Shown here: piece after piece, positions 1 to 8,562 of the stretch
Layout: each line of letters begins with the position of its first letter
How positions within the stretch are numbered: the stretch's first letter is position 1
Source of the DNA: an uncultured Clostridia bacterium
Lineage (GTDB): Bacteria > Bacillota > Clostridia > Oscillospirales > Acutalibacteraceae
NCBI GenBank assembly: GCA_947628175.1
Contig: CANQZA010000003.1
Location: forward strand, 1-64,000
Reading direction: 5' to 3'
Length of the DNA stretch: 64,000 nucleotides
Notes under the pieces: generated by a model
What the model was told of the DNA's origin: nothing
Seen by the model: only the letters and a program-made list of their open reading frames with translations
The model's database searches: none
Program-made: the position numbers and the translations under genes

Positions 1-939
1 GCTCATCTTCTTCAGGCTGCTCTTCGCAGGGTACTCGGAACACATGTAGAACAGGCGGGGCAACTTGTTGATGACAGAGAGGTTCGTTTTGATTTTACCC
101 ATTTCAACCCTATGACAGACGAGGAATTGTCATCTGTAGAACAGCTTGTAAATGAATTCATAATGAGTGCACAGGCCGTAACCATGCAGGAAATGCCGAT
201 TGAAGAGGCTAAGAAAATGGGTGCAATGATGCTCTTCGGAGAAAAATACGGCGATATAGTAAGAGTTGTTAAAGCCGGTGATTTTTCAACGGAATTCTGC
301 GGCGGCACGCATGTTTCCAACAGCGGAAAGCTCGGTCTGTTTAAAATTATGTCCGAGTCATCTGTTGCGGCAGGCATAAGAAGAATTACGGCAGTGACAG
401 GATTTAATCTTATGCGTGTTCTTAATAATGATGAAAACAGGATTAAATCTGTCTGCAATACTGTTAAGGCTTCTGCAAGTGAACTCACCGAAAAAGTGGG
501 AGCCCTTGTGGCGGAAAACAGAGAAAAGGAAAAGAAAATTCAAAATCTGAATGCCGAGCTCACAAAGCTTAAAAGCGCCGATATGTTCTCTAAGCCTGTC
601 GATGTTGACGGACTTGAGGTCTATACTGCAAAGGTTTCGGGTACTACGCCCGAAGCGCTCCGCTCCATGGGTGACGACTTAAAGGCAAAGGGTGACAATA
701 TAGTTGCAGTCATTGCAGGCAATACTGACGGAAAGGTTAATTTTGTTGCAGTGTGTGGTAAAAATGCGATTTCAAAGGGTGTTAAAGCAGGTGACCTGGT
801 ACGAGAAATTGCAAAGCTTGCCGGCGGAGGAGGCGGAGGAAGACCTGATTCCGCAATGGCAGGCGCCAAGGATGCTTCAAAGATTGATACGGCAATCCAA
901 TCTGTTGTTGATACAGTTCAATCATTACTTAAATCATGA
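1..939 (+). CDS. alaS: Alanyl-tRNA synthetase, C-terminal part (5' end outside window)
   Basis: The reading frame is open from base 1, so the gene is cut by the window edge and about 312 residues remain. AlaRS charges tRNA-Ala and clears mischarged Ser and Gly. The fragment begins in the editing domain with HLLQAALRRVLGTHVEQAG. It contains the zinc-binding CGGTH motif at fragment residues 100-104 and the typical GIRRITAVTG stretch. A coiled-coil linker follows around residues 150-195, then a DHHA1-type C-Ala domain ending in a glycine-rich GGGGGGRPDSAMAGAKD motif. The aminoacylation domain lies upstream of the window. The HIT gene follows after 11 bp, so the two are probably cotranscribed. 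Confidence 0.97.
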   Translation, partial: AHLLQAALRRVLGTHVEQAGQLVDDREVRFDFTHFNPMTDEELSSVEQLVNEFIMSAQAVTMQEMPIEEAKKMGAMMLFGEKYGDIVRVVKAGDFSTEFCGGTHVSNSGKLGLFKIMSESSVAAGIRRITAVTGFNLMRVLNNDENRIKSVCNTVKASASELTEKVGALVAENREKEKKIQNLNAELTKLKSADMFSKPVDVDGLEVYTAKVSGTTPEALRSMGDDLKAKGDNIVAVIAGNTDGKVNFVAVCGKNAISKGVKAGDLVREIAKLAGGGGGGRPDSAMAGAKDASKIDTAIQSVVDTVQSLLKS

Positions 940-950
940 GGTGATAATAG

Positions 951-1283
951 ATGTGTTTGTTTTGTGAAATAATTGCAGGCAATATTCCTTCAACAAAGGT
1001 ATACGAGGATGATATGGTGCTTGCGTTTAAGGATATTAATCCTGTTGCACCGGTTCATATTATCGTTGTGCCTAAAATTCATATTGACTGTGCAAATGGA
1101 GTTAACGCCGAAAACAGCTCTTATGTTGCACATATTTTTGAAAAAATACCCGCAATAGCAAAATCGCAGGGTATTGAGGATTACAGGATTATAAATAACT
1201 GTGGTGCTGATGCCGGGCAGACAGTTATGCACCTGCATTTTCATATCATCGGCGGTACAAAATTGGGAGAAAAAATAATATGA
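951..1283 (+). CDS. HIT family (Hint-like) protein
   Basis: A 110-residue histidine-triad protein of the Hint branch, a small cytoplasmic nucleotide hydrolase that acts on nucleoside phosphoramidates and similar adducts. It begins with the family signature CLFCEIIAGNIPSTKVYEDD and carries the catalytic HLHFHIIGG motif with histidines near residues 94, 96 and 98. The length is normal for the family. GGTGATAAT sits just upstream of the ATG. The stop overlaps the next start by 4 bp (ATGA), indicating translational coupling to the phosphoribosyltransferase. The physiological substrate cannot be told from sequence. Confidence 0.93.
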   Translation: MCLFCEIIAGNIPSTKVYEDDMVLAFKDINPVAPVHIIVVPKIHIDCANGVNAENSSYVAHIFEKIPAIAKSQGIEDYRIINNCGADAGQTVMHLHFHIIGGTKLGEKII

Positions 1284-1822
1284 GTGATGCGTACTACACT
1301 CTGAAAATCGCAGGGCTTACAAGGCGGCTAAAAAAATTCCCCGTATCAGACAGTCTTGATATTGCGGCGTTTATATTTTTCGGTGATGTTGAACTGACCG
1401 AGGCGTGCGCAAAGGCACTTCTTGAGAAATGCCCCGATTTTGATTATATAGTAACGCCGGAGGCAAAATCAATACCGCTTGCGTATGAAATGAGCAGACG
1501 CAGCGGCAAAAAATATATTGTTGCGAGAAAAGGCGTTAAAATCTATATGGACAGACCGGAGAAGGTCTGTGATGTATCGCTTACAACTCAATCGGAACAG
1601 GCATTGTATCTCGGTCACGAGGACGGTGATTTGCTGGCGGGAAAAAGAGTTCTGATAGTTGATGATGTTATTTCAACAGGCGGCAGCTTAAAAGCCGTGA
1701 AGCAACTGGTAGAACGCTTTAAAGGTGATATTGCGGCATGCTGCGCTCCGATTGCGGAGGGTGACGCCGCCGAGAGAAAAGATATTATTTTTCTTGAAAA
1801 GCTGCCTCTGTTTTTTAAATAA
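1280..1822 (+). CDS. Phosphoribosyltransferase family protein
   Basis: A 180-residue type I phosphoribosyltransferase. The PRPP-binding loop VLIVDDVISTGGS lies around residues 124-136 with the paired acidic residues and the TGG turn. An upstream DYIVTPEAKSIPLAYEMSR segment and a later RKGVK resemble adenine phosphoribosyltransferase-like proteins. Many Clostridia encode such an Apt-like paralogue of unproven substrate, so the call stops at family level. It overlaps the HIT gene by 4 bp and is followed by a clear terminator, so it ends the alaS-HIT-PRT unit. A purine-base salvage role is inference. Confidence 0.88.
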   Translation: MSDAYYTLKIAGLTRRLKKFPVSDSLDIAAFIFFGDVELTEACAKALLEKCPDFDYIVTPEAKSIPLAYEMSRRSGKKYIVARKGVKIYMDRPEKVCDVSLTTQSEQALYLGHEDGDLLAGKRVLIVDDVISTGGSLKAVKQLVERFKGDIAACCAPIAEGDAAERKDIIFLEKLPLFFK

Positions 1823-1843
1823 TCTTATATAATAAAAGTATAT

Positions 1844-1874
1844 GCGTCTGATTCATTTCAGACGCTGCTTTTTT
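1844..1874 (+). terminator. Intrinsic terminator after the phosphoribosyltransferase gene
   Basis: An 8-bp perfect stem (GCGTCTGA / TCAGACGC) with a 6-nt loop is followed within 3 bases by a run of six T. It separates the alaS-HIT-PRT unit from ldh. Confidence 0.85.
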
Positions 1875-1935
1875 ATGTTTGTATGCACCTGTATTTTTTT
1901 GTTGGAATTGTAAAATATATTACTGGTGAAAGGAT

Positions 1936-2880
1936 ATGATGAGTGATTCTAAAAAAGTTGCGGTTGTAGGAGTGGGCATGGTCGGAATGTCCTTTGCATA
2001 CGCACTGTTAAATCAGAATATATGCGACGAGCTTGTTTTAATTGATATAAACAAGGAAAGAGCGAGAGGGGAGGCGGCGGATCTTTCTCATGGACTTGCG
2101 TTTGCTCCGAGCTCAATGAAAATAAGCGCCGGAGGATATCGGGAATGTAAAGATGCTGATGTTGTTGTAATATGTGCAGGCGCACCGCAGAATCCCGGCG
2201 AATCCAGGCGCGATCTCCTGAAGAAAAATTATATTGCGTTGCAGTCAATCGTAAATTCAGTTATAGCCAGCGGATTTGACGGTGTTTTTCTTGTCGCATC
2301 AAATCCTGTTGATATTATGACACAGGCAGTGTATGCGTTATCAGGATTTCCTGCATCAAGAGTCCTTGGCTCGGGAACGGCACTTGATTCGGCAAGACTG
2401 CGCCATATGATGAGTGATTATTTTCAAATCAATCCCAGAAATGTTCATGCTTATGTAATAGGGGAACATGGTGATTCCGAGTTTGTTGTTTGGAGTCAGG
2501 CATCCATATCCTTCAATTCTCTTGATAAGCTTTCGCAAAAAAATGATAAACTTATGGAAGATATGCAAAAAATAGCAGTTGATGTTCGCGATTCCGCCTA
2601 TGAAATTATTAAGGCAAAAAAAGCAACATATTACGGTATAGGTATGGTGCTTGCAAGACTGACAAGAGCAATTTTGTTTGATGAAAACTCCATTTTTACC
2701 GTATCCGCTTATTTGAAAGGCGAATATAATCAAAAGGGAATTTATGTAGGGGTTCCCTGTGTTGTAAACGGAAACGGCGTCAGAGAAATTCTTGAAATGG
2801 AATTAAATAAAAAGGAGCAGGAGCTTTTTGAAAAGTCCTGCTCGGTTTTGCGTGAAATGAAAGATGAAATCGGTTTATAA
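1936..2880 (+). CDS. ldh: L-lactate dehydrogenase
   Basis: A 314-residue NAD-dependent L-lactate dehydrogenase of the LDH/MDH superfamily, reducing pyruvate to lactate and regenerating NAD+ during fermentation. The Rossmann motif GVGMVG lies near residues 12-17. The family signature with the catalytic His is GEHGDSE at about residues 176-182, preceded by the active-site loop containing CAGAPQNPGESRRDLLKKN. The length is typical. AAAGGA lies 7-9 bases before the start; two ATG codons are adjacent and either could be used. It sits beside the convergent rex gene. Since Rex often controls ldh in Firmicutes, regulation by NADH/NAD+ is plausible, but I saw no convincing Rex box upstream. Confidence 0.95.
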   Translation: MMSDSKKVAVVGVGMVGMSFAYALLNQNICDELVLIDINKERARGEAADLSHGLAFAPSSMKISAGGYRECKDADVVVICAGAPQNPGESRRDLLKKNYIALQSIVNSVIASGFDGVFLVASNPVDIMTQAVYALSGFPASRVLGSGTALDSARLRHMMSDYFQINPRNVHAYVIGEHGDSEFVVWSQASISFNSLDKLSQKNDKLMEDMQKIAVDVRDSAYEIIKAKKATYYGIGMVLARLTRAILFDENSIFTVSAYLKGEYNQKGIYVGVPCVVNGNGVREILEMELNKKEQELFEKSCSVLREMKDEIGL

Positions 2881-2895
2881 TCTGTGCATTTCTAC

Positions 2896-3582
2896 TTAAT
2901 ATGTGTTGTCAACAAGATATGTTCCGCTGCTCATTACGGCTATGGCATTATCGCCGAATTTGTAAAAACGCTTTATGCTGTCATTAAAATTCAGGTAGTC
3001 TGACACAGTGAAATTGTTTCCGTCAATTTTTCTTACCTTATTATTATCACAGCAGACATAGATATCGTTGTTGTCATATGAAATATGGGTGGGATTGACG
3101 AAGGTTTTTGCCTCCTTTGCACCGATACGCAAATCAACGCTCATATTCTGGCAGGAATACCTTATAGCACAGTTTTCCTGCGGGCATATGCTCCAGAAAT
3201 ATTTTCCATCCAGTGCAAGATATCTTACCGGTCCGGAGTGGTATTCAAATTCTCCGTTCCATTCAAGCTCCCCCTCACGGTTGAATATTCCTGCTTCTCC
3301 GTTGGGATATATTACAAGAACCCGCCTGTCATACAATACGGCAGCGTCACATTGTACAAAATTAGGAATTGTTTTGCTGATTTTATTGAAATTGGCACCG
3401 AATTTTTTTAACAGATATGCACTTTTTGTCGATACATCAATACGCATTGTGTCAAAATTTACAACTGAGTACTGCACCTTGTACTGGCTTGGATTTGCAA
3501 GCGGCTTTTTTTCGACAATAATTACAGAATTGTCTGAATATTTAATTATATCCACTATTTCTTTAGAACTTATCAGTTGCAA
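2896..3582 (-). CDS. Hypothetical beta-propeller-like protein
   Basis: A 228-residue protein with no signal peptide or membrane segment and no family I can name. It is rich in short strand-like repeats with aromatic and aspartate turns (for example YDRRVLVIYPNGEAGIFNREGELEW and ALDGKYFWSICPQE, then YDNNDIYVCCDNNKVRKID), which suggests a small WD40/NHL-like beta-propeller. It begins 4 bp after rex ends and is almost certainly cotranscribed with rex on the minus strand. It may be a cytoplasmic adaptor, but no function is claimed. Confidence 0.7.
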   Translation of the reverse strand: MQLISSKEIVDIIKYSDNSVIIVEKKPLANPSQYKVQYSVVNFDTMRIDVSTKSAYLLKKFGANFNKISKTIPNFVQCDAAVLYDRRVLVIYPNGEAGIFNREGELEWNGEFEYHSGPVRYLALDGKYFWSICPQENCAIRYSCQNMSVDLRIGAKEAKTFVNPTHISYDNNDIYVCCDNNKVRKIDGNNFTVSDYLNFNDSIKRFYKFGDNAIAVMSSGTYLVDNTY

Positions 3583-3585
3583 GGC

Positions 3586-4236
3586 TCAGTCCTCCGATTC
3601 CGTATTAGAAGTATTTGCAAGATATCCGAGCGTTAAAAGACTGTCTGTAAGATGTACATCTTCAACAAGAACATCCGGATGTGCCATTGCAATATCAAAT
3701 GTTGAAAAATTCCAGAAGCATTTTATGCCGATTTTAACAAGCAAATCCGTTATCTCTCCCATATCTGTTGAAGGGATACAGGTGACGGCGCATATCGGTG
3801 AATTGTCAATACAGAAGTTTTCAAGATAATTTATATTTCTTACAGGTATTCCTCTGATCATATTGCCGCATAGCGCCTCGTTTTTATCAAATATTCCTAT
3901 AAGCTTAAAGCCGCTTTTTTTTGAAAACATTTTGTTTGTAACGGCTTTTCCGAGATTACCTGCGCCAATAAGTATGGTTTTAATTTCCTTCTCAACGCAA
4001 AGTATTTCCCCTATTTTACCGTGCAGTTCCGGAACATTGTAGCCGTAACCCTGCTGACCGAAACCGCCGAAGCAGTTAAAATCATGGCGTATCTGAGAGG
4101 CGGTAAGCCCCATTCTTGAAGCGAGCTCCTTGGAGCTTATTCTTACAATTCCGTTTTCTTTAAGTGATTGCAGAAAACGGTAGTATCTCGGTAGTCTTTT
4201 AATTACGGATATAGATATATCATCCCTGCCGACCAT
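3586..4236 (-). CDS. rex: Redox-sensing transcriptional repressor Rex
   Basis: A 216-residue Rex protein. An N-terminal winged helix with the family signature RLPRYYRFL and the recognition region SRMGLTASQIRHDFNCFGGFGQQGYGY is followed by a C-terminal Rossmann domain with the NADH-binding motif ILIGAGNLGKAV from about residue 88. Rex binds operators of fermentation genes when NADH/NAD+ is low and releases them when NADH rises. Length and both domains are normal. Its neighbours are redox-related genes (ldh, isocitrate dehydrogenase), consistent with local or global redox control. The next gene in the same direction begins 4 bp away. Confidence 0.95.
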   Translation of the reverse strand: MVGRDDISISVIKRLPRYYRFLQSLKENGIVRISSKELASRMGLTASQIRHDFNCFGGFGQQGYGYNVPELHGKIGEILCVEKEIKTILIGAGNLGKAVTNKMFSKKSGFKLIGIFDKNEALCGNMIRGIPVRNINYLENFCIDNSPICAVTCIPSTDMGEITDLLVKIGIKCFWNFSTFDIAMAHPDVLVEDVHLTDSLLTLGYLANTSNTESED

Positions 4237-4263
4237 TCCTTTTTCCTCTCTTATGGTTAGATA

Positions 4264-5439
4264 TTATTTTGACATATTTGTAATCGTTTCCATTACATAG
4301 TCGCCGAATTCACTGCAGGTACAGCCGTCGGCTCTGCCTGTAACGGAAAGCTTCTTTTCCTCAAACATACATTTATCAAGCGCAGCCTCGAGTGACTGAG
4401 CCTCTTTTTGATATCCTATATGTGACAAAAGCATAACGGATGCTCTGAGCATGGAACACGGATCCGCATACTGCCCTCTGCCTTCTTTTATCATACGGGG
4501 AGCAGAGCCGTGGATAGCCTCAAACATAGCGTACTTTTTACCGATATTTGCGGAACCTGCGGTGCCAACCCCTCCCTGAAATTCAGCGGCCTCATCAGTA
4601 ATGATATCACCATAGAGATTGGGAAGTACAAATACCTTGAAATCTCTTCTTCTCATCGGGTCAATGAGTTTTGCCGTTGTGATATCAACATACCAATCAT
4701 CTGTAACTATATCCGGATACTCCTTGCCGATTTTCTGAGCGGTTTTCAGGAATTTGCCGTCTGTTGTTTTGATGATGTTTGCCTTTGTAATGATTGAAAC
4801 CTTGCCCTTGTTGTTCTTTCTTGCATATTCATAGGCAAGGCGTGCAATTCTTTCACAGCCTTCCTGTGTTGCAACGGTAAAATCAACTGCAAGGTCATCT
4901 GTGATATTTACACCATGAGAGCCTACTGCATATCCGCCCTCGGTATTTTCACGGAAAAAGGTCCAGTCAATGCCCTCCTCGGGAACTTTTACCGGGCGCA
5001 TATTTGCAAAAAGATCAAGTTCCTTTCTCATGGCAACATTGGCTGATTCCACATTGGGCCACGGATCACCTGCTCTGGGAGTAGTGGTAGGTCCTTTTAA
5101 TATCACATGGCATGATTTCAGTTCCTCAAGAACATCATCGGGAATAGCTTTGTTGCACTTTGCGCGGTTCTCTATTGTCAGACCGTCGATTTCCTTGAAT
5201 TGCACCTTTCCTTTTTCAACCTCATCTTTGAGGAGAAATGCAAGCACTCTTTCGCTCTCTTTCGTAATAACAGGTCCTATTCCGTCACCGCCGCATATTC
5301 CTATGACAATGGTGTCAAGCGCTTCATAGTCCGTAAAATCTCTGTCTTCTTTAATTTTTTTTGCTCTTTGAAGCTGTGATTGCATAAGTATTCTGAATTT
5401 TTCAACAGCCTCGTCAATCGCCTTTTCTTCGTCTTTCAT
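4264..5439 (-). CDS. Isocitrate/isopropylmalate dehydrogenase family, likely isocitrate dehydrogenase
   Basis: A 391-residue member of the beta-decarboxylating dehydrogenase family. It shows the GDGIGP nucleotide-entry motif, the substrate-binding Arg cluster around GPTTTPRAGDPWPNVESANVAMRKELDLFANMRPVK, the ENTEGGYAVGSHGV segment and the signature NLYGDIITDEAAEFQGGVGTAGSANIG with the metal-binding aspartates. Location directly downstream of aconitase (16 bp apart, same strand) argues for isocitrate dehydrogenase making 2-oxoglutarate rather than isopropylmalate dehydrogenase, and no leu genes are nearby. Cofactor preference cannot be assigned firmly by eye. It probably feeds glutamate synthesis (gdhA is also in the window). 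Confidence 0.87.
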   Translation of the reverse strand: MKDEEKAIDEAVEKFRILMQSQLQRAKKIKEDRDFTDYEALDTIVIGICGGDGIGPVITKESERVLAFLLKDEVEKGKVQFKEIDGLTIENRAKCNKAIPDDVLEELKSCHVILKGPTTTPRAGDPWPNVESANVAMRKELDLFANMRPVKVPEEGIDWTFFRENTEGGYAVGSHGVNITDDLAVDFTVATQEGCERIARLAYEYARKNNKGKVSIITKANIIKTTDGKFLKTAQKIGKEYPDIVTDDWYVDITTAKLIDPMRRRDFKVFVLPNLYGDIITDEAAEFQGGVGTAGSANIGKKYAMFEAIHGSAPRMIKEGRGQYADPCSMLRASVMLLSHIGYQKEAQSLEAALDKCMFEEKKLSVTGRADGCTCSEFGDYVMETITNMSK

Positions 5440-5455
5440 ATAATCTCTCCTTAAT

Positions 5456-7393
5456 CTATTTGTTCATTTCTCTTGTATAGTCGAGCAGACCGCCGCATAC
5501 AAGCATAGCCCTCTGCCTGTTTGAAAGGTGAGAAGAGTCAAGCTCATATTCCTCGTTCTTACTGATATTTTTCAGAATAACCGTTTTTTTGTTTTGAATG
5601 GCGTCTTTAATTCCGATTAAAGCAAGTTCATCCATCTGATCAATCTTGTCATAATCTTCTTCATTTGCAAAGGTGAACGGAAGAATTCCCGCATTGACAA
5701 GATTTGCAACATGAATTCGCGCAAAGGATTTTGTTATGACAGCCTTTACCCCGAGATAAAGCGGAACAAGTGCCGCATGCTCTCGTGAAGAGCCCTGGCC
5801 ATAGTTTGAACCGCCGATGATTATGCCCTTACCCTCAGCCTTAATTCTTTCAGGGAAAGTTTCATCACATACGCCAAAGCAGTACTGTGAAAGATGAGGA
5901 ATATTTGAACGGTATGGAAGAATTTTTGCACCTGCGGGCATAATGTGATCGGTTGTGATATTGTCACCGACCTTCAAAACTGCCTTTGCAGTAATGTCAT
6001 CAGGCAGAGGCATTGTCTTAGGAAACGGTTTGATGTTCGGGCCGCGAAGCACCTCAACGCTGTCTGCACTTTCCTCAGATGCGGGGGGTTCAATCATATT
6101 ATCGTTTACTATAAATTTTTCAGGCATTTTAACAACAGGAGCCTCACCGAGTTCTCTTGGATCTGTGAGATATCCTGTAAGAGCCGATGCCGCGGCAACC
6201 TCAGGAGACACAAGATAAATTCCCGCGTCTTTTGTTCCGGAGCGTCCTTCAAAGTTACGGTTGAAGGTTCTCAGGGAAACACCTGCCGAGTTCGGTGACT
6301 GTCCCATTCCGATACACGGACCGCAGGCAGATTCAAGAATTCTTGCACCTGCGTTTATCATATCGGATAAAGCTCCATTGAGCGCAAGCATATTGAGCAC
6401 CTGCTTTGAACCGGGGGCGATGCACAGTGATACCGAAGGGCATACTGTTTTTCCCTTGAGAATGGACGCCACCTTCATCATATCTACATATGATGAATTT
6501 GTGCAGGAGCCTATTGCAACCTGATCAACTTTGATTTTTCCTATTTCTTCTGCTGTCTTCACTTTATCAGGCATATGAGGGCAAGCAGCCATCGGAGTGA
6601 GCGCACAAAGATCAATGTCAATTACTTCATCGTAATGCGCGTCTGCGTCAGGTTGAATTTCAGACCAGTCGTTTTCTCTTCCCTGCGCTTTTAAGAATGC
6701 AAGCGTGATTTCGTCCGAGGGGAAAATGGAAGTGGTTGCACCGAGCTCCGCGCCCATATTAGTAATCGTTGCTCTTTCAGGAACGCTGAGAGTTTTTACA
6801 CCTTCACCTGCGTATTCAATAATTTTTCCTACTCCGCCCTTTACACTCATGATTCTCAGCACTTCAAGAATAACATCTTTTGCCGAAACCCACGGTTTCA
6901 GATATCCGGTAAGATTGATTTTTGTCATTTTCGGCATAGGAATGTAATATGTACCGCCGCCCATAGCTACGGCTACATCAAGACCTCCCGAACCCATTGC
7001 AAGCATACCGATACCACCGCATGTAGGGGTATGACTGTCAGAGCCGATAAGCGTTTTACCCGGAATGGCAAATCTTTCAAGGTGAACCTGATGGCAGATA
7101 CCGTTGCCGGGACGGCTGAAGTATATGCCGTGTTTTTTTGCAACAGACTGAATATATCTGTGGTCATCAGCATTTTCAAAGCCCGTCTGAAGGGTATTAT
7201 GGTCAATGTATGCAACCGATTTTTCCGTCTTCACACGGTCAACACCCATTGCTTCAAATTCAAGATAGGCCATGGTTCCCGTGGCGTCCTGCGTAAGCGT
7301 CTGATCTATTTTCAGACCTATCTCAGTACCCGGAATCATTTCACCCTCAATAAGATGAGATTGAATTAACTTCTGAGCAAGCGTAAGTCCCAT
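5456..7393 (-). CDS. Aconitate hydratase
   Basis: A 645-residue aconitase of the shorter mitochondrial/anaerobe-like type. It isomerises citrate to isocitrate using a [4Fe-4S] cluster. Cluster ligands are visible in IGSCTNSSYVD and in ESACGPCIGMGQSP. The C-terminal swivel domain carries GGSNYGQGSSREHAALVPLYLG. The N-terminal signature HTPTCGGIGMLAMGSGGLDVA is complete. The ATG follows an AGGAGGACTTTTTAACA leader. It heads a minus-strand unit with isocitrate dehydrogenase and has its own promoter flanked by a perfect 13-bp inverted repeat. 3-isopropylmalate dehydratase is less likely given the length, fused swivel domain and IDH partner. Confidence 0.93.
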   Translation of the reverse strand: MGLTLAQKLIQSHLIEGEMIPGTEIGLKIDQTLTQDATGTMAYLEFEAMGVDRVKTEKSVAYIDHNTLQTGFENADDHRYIQSVAKKHGIYFSRPGNGICHQVHLERFAIPGKTLIGSDSHTPTCGGIGMLAMGSGGLDVAVAMGGGTYYIPMPKMTKINLTGYLKPWVSAKDVILEVLRIMSVKGGVGKIIEYAGEGVKTLSVPERATITNMGAELGATTSIFPSDEITLAFLKAQGRENDWSEIQPDADAHYDEVIDIDLCALTPMAACPHMPDKVKTAEEIGKIKVDQVAIGSCTNSSYVDMMKVASILKGKTVCPSVSLCIAPGSKQVLNMLALNGALSDMINAGARILESACGPCIGMGQSPNSAGVSLRTFNRNFEGRSGTKDAGIYLVSPEVAAASALTGYLTDPRELGEAPVVKMPEKFIVNDNMIEPPASEESADSVEVLRGPNIKPFPKTMPLPDDITAKAVLKVGDNITTDHIMPAGAKILPYRSNIPHLSQYCFGVCDETFPERIKAEGKGIIIGGSNYGQGSSREHAALVPLYLGVKAVITKSFARIHVANLVNAGILPFTFANEEDYDKIDQMDELALIGIKDAIQNKKTVILKNISKNEEYELDSSHLSNRQRAMLVCGGLLDYTREMNK

Positions 7394-7436
7394 TGTTAAA
7401 AAGTCCTCCTAATTGTCAATAATTTTAACGAAGTCT

Positions 7437-7465
7437 ATTCTATTATAAAAGAGCGTTCTTGTCAA
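7437..7465 (-). promoter_or_regulatory. Sigma-A promoter of the aconitase-IDH unit
   Basis: On the minus strand TTGACA (7465-7460) and TAGAAT (7442-7437) are separated by exactly 17 bp, about 45 bp before the aconitase start. It lies between the arms of a 13-bp inverted repeat listed separately. Confidence 0.75.
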
Positions 7466-7494
7466 TGACTAAACAATTACATTTTATAATAGAA
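7438..7494. repeat. Perfect 13-bp inverted repeat flanking the aconitase promoter
   Basis: TTCTATTATAAAA at 7438-7450 and its exact reverse complement TTTTATAATAGAA at 7482-7494, spaced by 31 bp. The right arm lies upstream of the minus-strand -35 and the left arm covers the spacer and -10, so a dimeric regulator bound to both arms would block the aconitase promoter. It does not match the Rex consensus that I know. Confidence 0.65.
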
Positions 7495-7525
7495 GATATA
7501 TTATATTTGCCTGACTTAATTAATG

Positions 7526-7554
7526 TTGAAATAGATATGCTCTTGTGCTATAAT
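7526..7554 (+). promoter_or_regulatory. Extended -10 promoter for the tepA run
   Basis: TTGAAA (7526-7531), 17-bp spacer and TATAAT (7549-7554) preceded by TG at the extended -10 position, about 50 bp before the tepA start. It is divergent from the aconitase promoter. Confidence 0.75.
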
Positions 7555-7606
7555 TAAAATAAATATGCAATGCGTTTTTGGGTATAAATAATATTGAGGT
7601 GTTTTT

Positions 7607-8341
7607 ATGCTCAAGGATGAAATGAACAATAACGAAGACGAAAATGATAACGAAAAGGATAATGAGAGTGAACAGCAGGCAAGCAGCGCATCTGATTTTG
7701 AAACAGGTTCAATCACTGTTTCAAAGGACGGTCATTTTATTCACTGTCTTACTATAATCGGGCAGATTGAAGGTCATTATATACTGCCCAGCCAAAATAA
7801 AACGACAAAGTATGAGCATGTTATCCCACAGCTTGTAGCTATTGAGGAAAGCAAGGAAATTGAAGGTCTGCTGATTATTCTCAATACGGTCGGCGGTGAT
7901 GTTGAGGCGGGACTTGCTATTGCAGAGTTGCTTTCAACCATGAAAACGCCCACGGCCTCGCTTGTTCTTGGCGGAGGTCATTCAATCGGCGTTCCGCTTG
8001 CAGTAAGTTGTAAAAAGAGCTTTATTGTCCCGAGCGCCACAATGACTGTTCACCCCGTAAGAATGAACGGTCTCGTTTTAGGTGTTCCGCAGACGCTTTC
8101 CTATTTTGAAAAAATGCAGGACAGAATTGTTAAATTCGTATCCAATAACTCAAAAATAACAGGTGATGACTTTCGAAAACTTATGATGAAAACAGGAGAG
8201 CTCATTATGGATGTAGGCACTGTTCTTGATGGCGAGGGAGCTGTGCAATCCGGTCTTATAGACTGCCTCGGGGGTTTGAGCGACGCGCTTGATTTTCTGA
8301 ATTTGTGTATTGAGGAGAGGGAAAAATGCTCTGGACAATAA
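7607..8341 (+). CDS. tepA: ClpP-family serine protease, TepA-like
   Basis: A 244-residue member of the ClpP/crotonase fold. A low-complexity acidic N-terminus ([18 protein letters not shown]) precedes the protease core. The likely nucleophile is Ser126 in GGGHSIGVP and the His is His149 in TMTVHPVRM, spaced as in ClpP. The order tepA, ylzJ-like, ftsK/spoIIIE matches the Bacillus subtilis tepA (ymfB) locus, which supports TepA over housekeeping ClpP. TepA has been linked to protein translocation or signal-peptide turnover, but its true role is unsettled. AGGTG precedes the ATG. The gene starts a long collinear run that reaches comF. Confidence 0.88.
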   Translation: MLKDEMNNNEDENDNEKDNESEQQASSASDFETGSITVSKDGHFIHCLTIIGQIEGHYILPSQNKTTKYEHVIPQLVAIEESKEIEGLLIILNTVGGDVEAGLAIAELLSTMKTPTASLVLGGGHSIGVPLAVSCKKSFIVPSATMTVHPVRMNGLVLGVPQTLSYFEKMQDRIVKFVSNNSKITGDDFRKLMMKTGELIMDVGTVLDGEGAVQSGLIDCLGGLSDALDFLNLCIEEREKCSGQ

Positions 8342-8562
8342 TTTCCGAAAATGATATTTTTTCATCTTCGGTTTCGGCTGATAACCGTGTCAGGCCGAGC
8401 AATCCATACAGTTATATCCGTGACGGCTATTTTTTAGATAATGCTTCTCTTTACGGAGGTAAAAATTATGTCAGTTTTAACAGCAATATTCCAGGCTTTG
8501 GCGCAGGCAGTGGCATGGGTGTTGCCGATATCAGAGAGCGGTCATTCCGCAATATTCCATGA
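8326..8562 (+). CDS. Small YlzJ-like protein (uncertain 3' extent)
   Basis: A 78-codon frame beginning inside the end of tepA (16-bp overlap). The N-terminus [12 protein letters not shown] resembles YlzJ-like proteins, which sit exactly between tepA and spoIIIE in other Firmicutes, and the position fits. The C-terminal 30 residues overlap the ribosome binding site and first 95 bp of the next gene in another frame, and I do not recognise the usual conserved C-terminal part. It may therefore be a degenerate or truncated copy. No function is known for this family. Confidence 0.45.
   Translation: MLWTIISENDIFSSSVSADNRVRPSNPYSYIRDGYFLDNASLYGGKNYVSFNSNIPGFGAGSGMGVADIRERSFRNIP

Noticed and set aside
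3068-3829. Long plus-strand frame of 253 codons
   Set aside because: Antisense to two well-supported minus-strand genes (propeller-like protein and rex) and not protein-like.
7407-7425. Possible Rex operator (TCGTTAA-AATTA-TTGACAA on the minus strand)
   Set aside because: Two mismatches and a 5-nt spacer instead of 4; too far from the TTGTTAA-N4-TTAACAA consensus.
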